Part shown: in pieces, positions 1 through 9,642 of the stretch
Numbering within the stretch: position 1 is the first letter of the stretch
Layout: the number at the start of each line of letters is the position of its first letter
Origin: Phanerodontia chrysosporium
Taxonomy: Eukaryota > Basidiomycota > Agaricomycetes > Polyporales > Phanerochaetaceae
Reading direction: 5' to 3'
Assembly: GCA_001910725.1 (NCBI GenBank)
Contig: MJGA01000004.1
Coordinates: forward strand, 682,001-746,000
Length of the DNA stretch: 64,000 nt
Program-made: the position numbers and the translations under genes
The notes under the pieces: model-generated
What the model was told of the DNA's origin: nothing
Seen by the model: the letters and a program-made list of their open reading frames with translations, nothing else
Database searches by the model: none

Positions 1-11
1 CGAAAGCGTGC

Positions 12-2846
12 TTGACGCGCGCGCAATATACGCGACGCGAAATGGGCGCCTGCTCCCATCGAACCTGGTTCGACGCTGCCGCCATGCTCGCGGTCTGCAC
101 CTCCTCCTCCCTCGTTCTCCTCGATCCTCCGACCCTCAAGAAGGCGCCGGCATCCGTCACTGCGACGAGCGCATTCTCGTCTGCGCCAACAGCGTGCACC
201 TGGGCCCCGGACAACAGCTTTCTCTTTGTTGCAAATGACAATAGCATTCAACGATATGATCCAGCGGGTTCGCTCCTGAACACGATCCCAAGCGAACAGC
301 CAGTCGCGGCGCTGACGAGCAAAGACAAGGGAAGCACTGTCGTCATTGGCAGCCAAGACCAGGTTTCGCTGCTCGACGCCAGCTCCGGGAAGGTCGCGTT
401 CAGCCTCGAAACTCACAGCGGGTCCGTGAGCGGGCTAGCTCTGTCGCCGGATGGCGCCCTCCTCGCGTCGACATCAGGTTCTGTCATTCCTGAGGTGCAT
501 GTGCACAACCTGTCTGGCGCGCTCCCGCACGTCGAGCTCCAGGGCCTGCCGCGCCGCGGCGATGTGCGCTCGTGCACGTTTCATCCACACTCGAAGGCGA
601 AGCTCCTCGTTGCCGTCGGCCCGCAGCTGCTCGTATACGAAGTTGCGAAACCAAGTGCGCCTGTGAAGACTGTGCAGCTCGACAGGAAGGCCGGTGATGT
701 AGTGGCAATAACGTGCAGCCCGTTCAGCAAGAGCCTCGTCGCGGTGGGGTGCAATGGAGGCGTGATTCACTTGGTCGACTTGGACAAGGAGAAAGGGTGC
801 GTATGGCGGAATGCTCCATCATACGCTGGAATTCACGAGCATTGCAGGTTGTTCCGTACCATTCCTCTAGAAGCTCGCCTGCAGTCCCTCGTGTTCTCGC
901 CAGAGGGAGCGGCGCTGTATGCAGGGACGGATGACGGGAAGCTCCTCATTCTTGATCTCCGCGCCTTGGACAAACCCCCCAAAAGTATCGACGTCGGCGG
1001 GCCGGTTGTATGCATGTCTGTCCAGGTCGGTCTATCCGTGCGTGCATGCATGATCGCCGCTCATCCTTCCCCGCAGCGGAAATTGAAGCCAAGTGAAAGC
1101 CCTGCGCGGCCGCGGCCGTCCGTTACTGCGCTCAGCAAGCGCAGAGCAGAGCCTGACAGCGCCGAAAAGCCCACGCGAACTTCGGTGGCGGGCTCGAGTG
1201 CGGTAGCCTCGTCGGGGTCGGCTCCGCTGTTGAAGCCGAGGGCGCCCACGGCCAGCAGAGGAGCTATCAGTCCTGGCCCGTCACCTGGACGTGTCGCGCG
1301 CACCAGAACGATCTCCGCGACCTCTTCGACACCCGCGAAACTGGCTGCGAAATCACGAAATGACAACAGCAAGAGCACGCCACCCGAGTCCAAGCCCCGT
1401 GTTACGGCTGATGCAGTCGAGAAGAATGAGGGGCCCTCTGCGAAGCTTGCGCCTGTGACCACGCGTGCTAGGACTGTGTCTGCGGCGACCAGCGCCAGTT
1501 CACGTGTGACGACAAGCAGCGTTGCCTCGAAGATTACACGCATATCGAGCTCGACAAGTGCGACGAGTGTTGAGGCTACCAGCCCTCGCACGCGGAAGGG
1601 CAGCGGGAGCGTTAAGCCATTGTCTCCCCTAGATCTCCTCTTCCTGAGGCTGGAAGTCGGGCAGCTACCCCTGGTAAGTATAATTCTCTGCTAGGCGTCA
1701 GAACTCGAATTGATATTGCAATCGCTTGTATTAGCCGAGAAACCTACTTCGAGAGTGAAGAAAACGATCGCGATGCTTGCTGCTGCAAATCAAGAGCGAA
1801 CGGCTGGCCCGAGCAGTGTGCGCACGAGGACGACGTCTACGACGTCTATCCGGTCGGTTTCGGGAACCATCGCCTCAGGTTCGACTACAGGTCGCGTCAG
1901 TGCCAGCGCAAGCGCGAGTACGAGTACGGTTTCCCCGACTACAACCAAGACACATGCTAGATCCCGGACGCTCTCTTCACGTTCGTCCGCGGGCAATGCC
2001 ATGTCGCGTCCGTCCAACGCTGAGCCCCGCAACGCTGGAGCTACATCGCCCGTGCCGCCTGTTCCTCCTCTGCCAGCTGCCTTCAAAGATCAAGAGCAGC
2101 TCACAGGCATCGATATTAAGTGGACCATCTCTCGCACGCCAAGTCCGGATCTTCAGGACGACAACGACATGGTCAACACCCCGATGCCGATGGCGAAACG
2201 CAACAAGGGCAAGGGCAAGGAGCCTGTGCAGCCCGACGGCCCACGGACAAATGTCCTCGGGCTCGGCACGCCCGAGCTCAAACGTTGGGTCGAGTCTGAG
2301 GCCGAGAGCGTGGACGATGCGCTCGAGGACAACGCGGGCGGGCGTCGCGTCGAGTTTCTCCAGGTCCCTCCAAATGAGGTACAAATCCAGAGCATCCAAG
2401 TCACAAGCGACGACGGGCCGGATGAGGGCGCGGGCGCGCAGCCAGGCGAGGCGGGGAAGGCTACGGTAAAGATGACGCTGCAAATCTCTCCGCGCCGCTC
2501 GAGCGAGAAGCTCTCACCGAACTGGACGCCGATCCCGTCGCTGTTCAGCCCGTCGCGCACGGCGTCAATGCATGGCACAGAGCCCGGCGCGTCGACGTCT
2601 GCTGGGGCCCCTCCCAGTCCTGCGCACGAATTACTGCAGAGCCTCATCCGCGATGCGATGTACGACTTCCGGCGGGAGACGAAGGCGGAGATCTTGGGCC
2701 TCCATTTGGACTTGGTGAGGATGGGGAGGGGGTGGAGGAAGGAGCTTCGTGAGGCTCTCGAGTCGTGGGGCGAGGAACTCAAGGAGATCCGCCGCGAGAA
2801 CGAGCTGCTGAGGCAGGAGAACGAGAGGTTGAGGCGCGGTTATTAA
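12..2846 (+). CDS. NEDD1-like WD40 protein (gamma-tubulin ring complex anchor)
   Basis: NEDD1/GCP-WD proteins recruit gamma-tubulin complexes to spindle poles. The first half holds WD40 blades; one ends LRALDKPPKSI followed by VVCMSVQ, closely matching the last blade of animal NEDD1. A long Ser/Thr/Arg-rich linker follows. The C-terminus has HLDLVR and a short coiled coil ending LRQENERLRRGY, the hallmark gamma-tubulin-binding tail. Proposed exons are 12-796, 848-1025, 1077-1673 and about 1735-2846. Introns 797-847 and 1026-1076 are 51 nt each and in frame. The last intron starts at a strong GTAAGT (1674), but its best acceptor (TTAG, 1734) is one base out of frame; CGAG at 1739 keeps frame. 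The protein is about 890 aa. The start may be ATG 12 or ATG 84, or lie upstream of the window. It converges on the Nudix gene, 150 bp away. Confidence 0.82.
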
Positions 2847-2995
2847 TGAATATCTTTGAGATGATGCTGGACGTCTCAGATCACTCTTTTTGGTTTGCGT
2901 TTTTGATACCCAGCCCATGTATGCCCTGTACTAACGATATTTATGAAAATAACACGACCATCCCGATGCTCCTGTGGAGTTTCCACTACAAGTCT

Positions 2996-3547
2996 TTATA
3001 TTACTTTCCGTCCGAGAGCAGCCTCTGTCGACAACACCAGTTCTAGAGCTTGCTGAGCCAGATCTCTATGTTGTGGCAAGGTGAGGAGTGAGATGGCTCG
3101 TCTTGCCTCTATGAACTGTGATTCGTAGTTCTCCGAAGCCATCTGCGTCCCGTCCACCTTTACTGCTCCGTCCTTCAGCCTCGTCACGTACCACAGGATC
3201 AGTTTCCCGCCCTTTGCCCCCCTATCCATAACCGTAACACCGACGGGCTCAGTCATACCGTCGCGCACCACCGACGCGTCGTGGCCGGTGAGGTCGCCGG
3301 GCTGTGTCGCGCGCGTCGCCATGCGGAGCGGGACGAACTCGCACGGGAACCCTGTCTCCTCGTACGTCTCGCGGAGGCACGCGTCTTCGATCGTCTCGCC
3401 GTAGTCCTTTCGTCCCTTGGGCAGGATGTACTTCTGCTTGCGCGGCTGGTGCAGGATGCAGAGCTGCAGCTCGCCAGTACCCGCCTCTCGCCGGAAGAGC
3501 GTCGAGCCCGAGGAGATCACGAAGTGCCCTGCGAGGTGCTGCACCAT
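2996..3547 (-). CDS. Nudix hydrolase
   Basis: Hydrolyses a nucleoside-diphosphate-linked (X) substrate; the substrate cannot be read from the sequence. With the ATG at 3547 the protein is 183 aa. A complete Nudix box lies at residues 45-67: Gly45, five residues, Glu51, seven residues, then RETYEETGF, giving all the metal-binding acidic residues. The preceding strand has QPRKQKYILPKG, the usual lead-in. Length and single-domain layout resemble fungal diphosphoinositol-polyphosphate or dinucleotide hydrolases, but this is not decisive. The frame stays open upstream to about 3661 without an ATG. An ATG at 3692 in another frame could supply a spliced first exon, though I found no clean intron joining it. 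The 3' end faces NEDD1. Confidence 0.85.
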   Translation of the reverse strand: MVQHLAGHFVISSGSTLFRREAGTGELQLCILHQPRKQKYILPKGRKDYGETIEDACLRETYEETGFPCEFVPLRMATRATQPGDLTGHDASVVRDGMTEPVGVTVMDRGAKGGKLILWYVTRLKDGAVKVDGTQMASENYESQFIEARRAISLLTLPQHRDLAQQALELVLSTEAALGRKVI

Positions 3548-3699
3548 GAGCGTCGACGTCGGGAGCGCGGCTGCGGCTTGGGCAGGCGCGTCTGCCTTCG
3601 ACGAGGGGTCTGTACGTGGAGTTGGCAGCCTGTGGGGGGCTCGTGTGACCCAGGGACGCACCTTGAGCCTGTTTACCAGGGGCCATCTTTTCCTTCGTC

Positions 3700-4339
3700 G
3701 CGATTGAAATGCAAGTTTGCGGAGCTTGTGCTTGGTTCCGTCCCGTCGAGGTTACTGTGCTAAGCGTCACACTGCCACGCTGTTGCGCGGATGCTTGCCT
3801 GGCGAGGAGTAGCTGGTAGAGAGGAGTGTGCAAGACGAGGCAATTAGGCGCAGCATCAGATTATAAGAGCAGGAGAATCCATCTTCAGGCGGCACAGCGA
3901 CAGGTGCGCCAGACCCGGTGCCGGAGCCGCAGCGAGAGTAAACTAGTGTTGTTTTGGGTCGAGATTGCCAGGGACCCATGAACGTTCGTCGGAGACCCTG
4001 AGGTTGGGATGGCATTGGCTGATATCCAGGTACAAGATGGTGCATATGGTCCTCGAGCGCACTGCGGCGGCGGGCAAGTGCATGGAGCGCCCACAGATGG
4101 AGGCGGTCTTGGTCATGTACCACCACTCCCAAGCTCAACCAGCTATACCTACTCGATACTACAGATTCGGAAGAGCCTAAGAGGGTATGATGTGACATAC
4201 TCGTTGCGTATGAGATGATATGCTTGTGTTCGCCGGAAAGCAGGTCCTTCATCTATCTCTGGAGCGCCAGACCCAGAACTAGTCGATTGCTTAGGCTGTC
4301 CTCTTTGGCAGTTACCGGTGTCAGGATTCTCATCTGCTT
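3700..4339. other. Intergenic region between divergent genes
   Basis: About 640 bp between the Nudix gene (leftward) and MYND gene A (rightward). Reading frames here are short, on both strands, and without recognisable domains. It most likely holds both promoters, but I see no convincing TATA box or other defined site. Confidence 0.4.
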
Positions 4340-6416
4340 ATGGCGTCCGCCTCTGCCTCTGCCACAATGTCGCAGTCCCCAGCGAGCGATCAACCACGTA
4401 AGTCTCTTTTGGAGGACCTCGGTGACTGGGACCTTGCGCAGGTCGATCGCTGTGAGCCTACCTTCCCACGACGACTGCAACGCAAATCAAAGGTGCGTCG
4501 ATGTGTCCAACGTCGTAGCGATGCTGAAGAAGCTTCCAGTCTAGGGCTGAGTTTAGTGCCGCGCTCAACCCAATCCAGTACTACGACTGCGAGTGCCACC
4601 CGTTTGCACATGACTGGAGCACAGAAGCACCAGACCGCATACGTGAAGCCTATGCAGAAGATCCGGATGCATATATGCGTATCGCTCTGGGCAATGGAGA
4701 CGAGCCGGTAGACTTGCGATACCTATGCATCCTTACATCTGACCTCGTCGAGGATCCAGACGCGAGGACAGGACCGGTACTGCGGAGGTTCATCGACATG
4801 ATCCTCAACGGATACAACTCTCCGGACCGTAACACAGATCCTCACTTGAGGTCCTGTCCCTGGGAACGCCCAATGATTGGGATTGTCAACGCATGTCAGA
4901 CCGTGCTGCGCCATGGGGCAAAGAAACGACCGGAGGAGAGCAAGAACGTTCTCATGCTGCAGGATCGATACAAAACAGTCCTCGCTCACATTAGGGACGA
5001 TCTTCCAAAACTACTTCTGGATACAAAGCATGCCAACCACCTACGACTTACAGTGGTGAAGTTCATTGCCGCTATGGGCGCAGCTTGGGGCCTGGACGAG
5101 TAAGTTCATGATTCTCTTATTATCGGGAACATTTCTCATATCTGCAGTGCGCTTGTACGCGATGAAGAGACCATGGAGATGTTTCTCACATTGTGGATTC
5201 ATATGAAGCATCCGTATCGCAGGGACGTGAACCATCTCGTAGCTATCATCTACGGCAGGACGATCGACCCAAGCCTCGAACGTCTTCCCGCTGACTTACA
5301 CAAGCGTGCTATCGACATGATCGGGATTGACCTATTGACGACCCGATTTCGCGAGTGGCTGGTCAGTACGCGTCCTCTTCACCCAAAATCCACCGGTGTC
5401 TAATCTTCGAGAAGAGAGAAGATACATTCGATCAGGACCTCTTATCCGACCTTAAGGTCGTCGACGCTTTTGCGATGAACCGCGACGCTGTCGGCTGCAC
5501 GTTCTGTGAGGCTGAACTATTCAGGCCTGTCTCCTTTGCCTTGCGTCGTCAGCAGAGACGGCGCGACGACATACGGGATGTAGATTTTGCGCTACGATGC
5601 CTCATACTGGACTTTGGCCTTGGAATCATTGCGTGAGTGAACATTTGGACACGTGGGCTGCAGATCGTGACGACTGAACCAGAGGCGTAGCCGCATGGGA
5701 CTCTGTGTCCGGCACTCTGTATGGCGGTTAACCGAGACACTGAAGACGGGAAAGCTGGTCATCGCACTTGATGCTGTGGGCATGGGGATCCGCGTGCTTT
5801 ATGGTACGTACAGCAGCTGCCGCTCGACGTGTAGCTCGTCTGACAGTGCCTGGGATTCAGAGGAGGAACAAAAGAAGCAAGCGTTCCTGCGGGACAAGGA
5901 GCTGGATGATGCGGGATACTTTCTCTACATCCAGGACCTGCTACATCCCGTCGAATGCAAGGAACCGCACTGCTACCGGAAGAAGACGGACGCGTTCATT
6001 GCAGAATTCAAACCGCGGCTTGAGGTGGCATGGTATCCCTCTAGGCATTTCATCTTGCAGACCGCGCTGAGAATGCAAGCACCGGACGTGATACGGCGTA
6101 TAGCCAACCTATGGGATCGCCTCAGCATTGTGACGGAGACAAACGAGTACACATTGCGCCTGCGGCGTATGAAAGAGGGTGTTTGCCTCAACTGGAAGTG
6201 TACCTCGTATCAGGTGAAGGGCCCAGCCTAGGCCCGAAGACCGGGAAGGCGTGCTCGAAATGCAAGGTGGCAAGGTATTGCTCGGTCAAGTGCCAGAAAG
6301 AGTACGTTGCACACTTGCTGTGTATTGGCGTCTGCTGAGCGCACCGCTTGAATATATTCAGGGACTGGAATGTTCACAGGGAAGAGTGCCATCCTTTGTC
6401 TTTGCCACCTGAGTAG
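4340..6416 (+). CDS. MYND-finger protein, paralog A
   Basis: First member of a four-gene tandem family of unknown function. Proposed exons: 4340-4492, 4540-5099, 5148-5361, 5412-5632, 5691-5803, 5861-6301 and 6362-6416. The N-terminal part has a YYDCEC (CxC) motif shared with B and C and, as CSC, with D. The middle contains the family block beginning DALVRDEETMEMF. The C-terminus is a MYND zinc finger: CLNWKC, then CSKCKVARYCSVKCQKE, split by an intron, then DWNVHREEC. All eight Cys/His zinc ligands are present. MYND fingers usually bind proline-rich partners. The frame breaks once, at GGGCCC (6219-6224). One extra G there would join the two finger halves exactly, so this is either a 1-nt deletion or an assembly error. 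Start ATG 4340 was chosen because exon 1 joins exon 2 in phase with no stop. Confidence 0.75.
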
Positions 6417-6641
6417 TCGCTCGTTCCAGCCAGCTGTAGAGTTACTTTGGCGGCTGGGTTAACGATATATATCCGTCTCCCCGTGTTGTAACTTATCAGA
6501 CAGGTTATCTCTTTCCTTACCTGGAGGGTATATAATTCCTGGGACCCTGGGAAAAGCCACTGACGACCCATCGATCTAAGTAATATTGAGCTGACAGGTA
6601 GCTTTGCGATCTATCGTTGCGAAGAAACCGCGTGAAGGTCC

Positions 6642-6910
6642 ATGGGGCAGAGTCATGCAGAGCAGGCTGTACGTACGCCCAGTCTCCCAATGGTAACGAG
6701 CGCGGGCTTACGCATTGCCGTCCAGAACGCTGACGCCGCGCTGGCTACCGTCTGGCACTACGGCTGCGAGTGCGAGCTTGTCTCGCCGCGCTGGTGGGTT
6801 GGCGAGCCGAAGAACATGCGCACCTCGTACGCCTCGAATCCCGCGCTCTTTGTGCGCAAGGCCTGCGGCGAGAACGGCCGCGCGGTGGATGTCCAGCGCC
6901 TTGTCGCACT
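6642..6910 (+). pseudogene. MYND paralog B, 5' part cut off by transposon
   Basis: Exon 1 (6642-6668) and the start of exon 2 (6726-6910), with a 57-nt in-frame intron at 6669-6725. The translation holds the family's N-terminal hallmark, HYGCECEL, and aligns with gene A through the segment ending QRLVAL. Homology stops abruptly at 6910, where the Plavaka element begins. Reading on into the element gives about 20 unrelated residues and a stop at 6975-6977. The remainder of the gene resumes at 14386 in the matching codon phase. The fragment could still be transcribed from its own promoter, but it lacks the MYND finger. Confidence 0.8.
6908..6910 (+). repeat. Target-site duplication ACT (left)
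   Basis: ACT directly before the left end of the element. The second copy is at 14383-14385. A 3-bp duplication is typical of CACTA-type elements. Keeping one copy and removing the element restores the codon phase of MYND gene B. Confidence 0.7.
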
Positions 6911-6936
6911 CACTGCGTGCCAGGCCTGCCTACCTG
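6911..6936 (+). repeat. Left terminal inverted repeat of Plavaka element
   Basis: Tip CACTGCGTGCC followed by AGGCCTGCCTACCTG. It pairs with the right end at 14357-14382 at 19 of 26 positions. The following 10-20 bp are no longer clearly inverted. Confidence 0.7.
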
Positions 6937-7305
6937 ACCACCATCAAGGTCCAACGAGGCCCGTGTCACCGGAATAGCATGACGCCCGTGTAGGTGACCT
7001 CTCAGGCGCCGTTGAGGTCCAAAGTATCCGAACATCCGTACCAGGATGGTGTCCATTATGCCTGTACCCCAGACTTCATGTACGTAGCATAGTTAAGCAT
7101 CTAGGGAGTCCAATAAGACGGAGAGCAAATGAGACCACCGGGCCGGACCTGTCAAGACGTAGACAGCTCTCTTGCTAGATTACCTTAACGGAGCTCGATC
7201 AACTCAGGCTATGTCACCCCGAAAAACAGTGAATAAATGCATATTATATTCGTGCTTCTACCCTCATCCCCACTACCTCTGCGCTGCTCGAGCCCCGTGC
7301 TAGAA

Positions 7306-9045
7306 ATGAGTCTCTACAACTCACTCGAGGACCTCGCACCACCTGGCGCCCCCGGCTCTAGTGCTGGCGTTGACTACGAGACCTTTGTGATGTATGAAAT
7401 CTGGCGAGACGACCTGGTGAGGAAGCACCCACACCTTCCCGCCCCGGATTACGGCGCATACATCAGGTTTCTGGACTTTACAGTCGAAGCAGCTGCTTAC
7501 CAAACTCGTACTGTCGCTGTCCCTACGCCGGGGACCAGTGCAAGTGCATACACTACCCAAGGCACCGACCATAATGCTGGAGCCGCTGCAGCGCACATGC
7601 AGGCTCAGCATCCAGCTAGCCTGGGCAAGCGTGTACGCCAACATCGGGGGTCGGACTATGAGGCTGAGGGTGAGCAGGGAGAGGAGGATGAGCAACCAAT
7701 AGGCGGGGAGGGTGAAGACGAAGATGCTGACGACGAGTCTACGGATGCGGAAGGTCCATCTGGGCGAAAGCGAGCGCGAGCGGCGGCCGATCTGCTGCTG
7801 ATGAAGCGAGGGAACGCAGCCAAACTATCGAAGAATCAGCAGGCAGTCAAGAAACAATTGAAGGTGCGCATATACTTACTCTCTCTCGCGGTTTGTGCTT
7901 CTAGATTCACTCAACGACTTCGCATGAGTAGAAGATCGTGCAGAACAAAATTTATGACATTACCGGCATTAAAGGAGATCCCTTCGCCATGAAACTAGGC
8001 GACAGCGAGCCACCGACACCGACGATCCGTGATGACTGCATGGAGGTTGAATTTGGAGTCCCCGTCAACCAAGGCAATAACACTTGCATAATCTCCAGGG
8101 CTGTCGAGATTCTCTGGCCCATTTTGACCGTAAGTATCAGTGTCTTGTATATATTTCGACTCAGAGACTCACCATGACGTTAGAGTGAGGCTACCTTCAA
8201 GCCTGTAAAGGAAGGCGTTCGCTTCACACAGGACGACATCGCGGAGCTTGCGAAGTACGTACTTCGCCAGTGGAACGACTCCTACAAACGCAAGAAGAAT
8301 GCCGCCAAGCTTGAGCGGCGTGCTGAGCTGGACCAAGCTAATCGGCGCCGAATGCGCCGGCAAGCAGTAAGTATTGCACGTATGTGTTTCAGGCATGGCT
8401 AACGTACCTTATAGCGCAAGTTATATCTTCTTACTGGTGTCCGCAGTTATGCTCGCCACCACGACGGCGAAGATCCCACGAAACTTGTTCAAACGGACTT
8501 CATGACTGATGAAGTGAGCGAGTTCAGCGAGTCGGACATGGAAGAGCGTCAGCACCTGCGAAGAGCTGCGCTGGCAGCAGCTGGCCTTACCGAAGCTCAG
8601 GTAGAGGCAACACGGGTGAAGATTGTTGAGCAGCGTCGACCTGCTTGGCGCTCGCGCAGGGTAAGTCAAAGATCGAGGCATAGGCGAGAGAAACATACAT
8701 AATATTCATACTGGTTGGCAGTTCGTCAAGATCCTCGAAGATCTTGAGCGGCGCGCACTTAAGGAAAGCGAGAAGAAGAAGAGGAAGTCACCTCTTCATC
8801 ATAACCGCCGTGTAGATCTCAAACGCCTCACAGAGGCCCCTCCTCCATCGCGCGTCTACCCATTCATGGTGAGCTCGCGCTGGAGAAAGCGCAACCCGAC
8901 TGCCGAGTATGACGTACGGCGCATGAACCCACGCAGCTGGGCTGCCATGGAACCTTCAACAGAGTCAGAGGAGCTCGATCTTGAGCAATCTGCAGACAGG
9001 TCGAATGATGACGATGTAGAGCATGAGGGGTCTAAAGACTTCTGA
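7306..9045 (+). CDS. Second gene of the Plavaka element, function unknown
   Basis: Five exons (7306-7863, 7932-8129, 8184-8366, 8415-8660, 8722-9045), all joined in phase 0, giving 502 aa. The start is ATG MSLYNSLEDL. The N-terminal 80 residues are a mixed globular stretch. A very acidic tract (EQGEEDEQ and similar) follows, then a basic GRKRARAA segment that looks like a nuclear signal. The C-terminal half is rich in Arg/Lys/Glu, with likely helices (RRAELDQANRRRMRRQA; ERRALKESEKKKRK), and the protein ends in an acidic tail. No named domain is recognised. Its place inside the element, converging on the transposase, suggests an accessory transposition or DNA-binding protein (inference). The consistent phase-0 introns and absence of frame breaks argue that it is a real gene. 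Confidence 0.7.
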
Positions 9046-9492
9046 CAGGTGATTAGATACGTACTGCATATTTTCTTGGAGGTGAAACATCACCAGCTTG
9101 CAGTTTGATAGGACGTTCAGGATGAAACTTGCATTTGAAGTGTTCGCTTGGTACCAGCTATCCAGTGCACTCCTGAGGGATCCAGAACGATGTCAGCATG
9201 AGCTTCGAATACCTTGTACTTTTACAGCAGTTCTAATAGTCTACATACCTTATGTGCGGGGTCAGAATGACGGATGCTGGTTAAAGCAAGAGCAGTCACG
9301 GTGAAGGGTTTCCGGGGTCCTGCGTGCAACAAATCAGTGTTTGGCACCGCTCTCCGGTAGCGCGAACTGCGTACCATGTTAAAGGCTCTTTCCCTTGCTG
9401 CTACCGGCCGCGTGTGCCCTTGAGCATGAAGCTGAAGAGTGCTGGGTCGAGTATAGGCAGACAATCGTGGGACACAGGACGCTAGTGGACTC

Positions 9493-9527
9493 CAAGCTCG
9501 ACAAGCTCGACAAGCTCGACAAGCTCT
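9493..9527 (+). repeat. 9-bp tandem repeat (CAAGCTCGA) inside Plavaka
   Basis: About four head-to-tail copies of CAAGCTCGA in the gap between the two convergent genes of the element. Possibly a simple-sequence expansion or a subterminal protein-binding site; nothing in the sequence decides. Confidence 0.6.
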
Positions 9528-9642
9528 CGTGACGGTGCGCAAATATTGGTGTATGCCCAGTCAAACTCACAGAGTATGGTGTTGTAGTTTGAGCTGGTCT
9601 CAGATGTCTGTAATCTGTGACATCTATAACACAGGCGCATCC

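Noticed and set aside
1061..1591. Minus-strand 176-codon frame within NEDD1
   Set aside because: Antisense shadow of the Ser/Thr-rich linker.
6212..6229. 18-nt GT...AG stretch in MYND gene A as a tiny intron
   Set aside because: Removing it does not restore the MYND frame; a missing G at 6219-6221 does.
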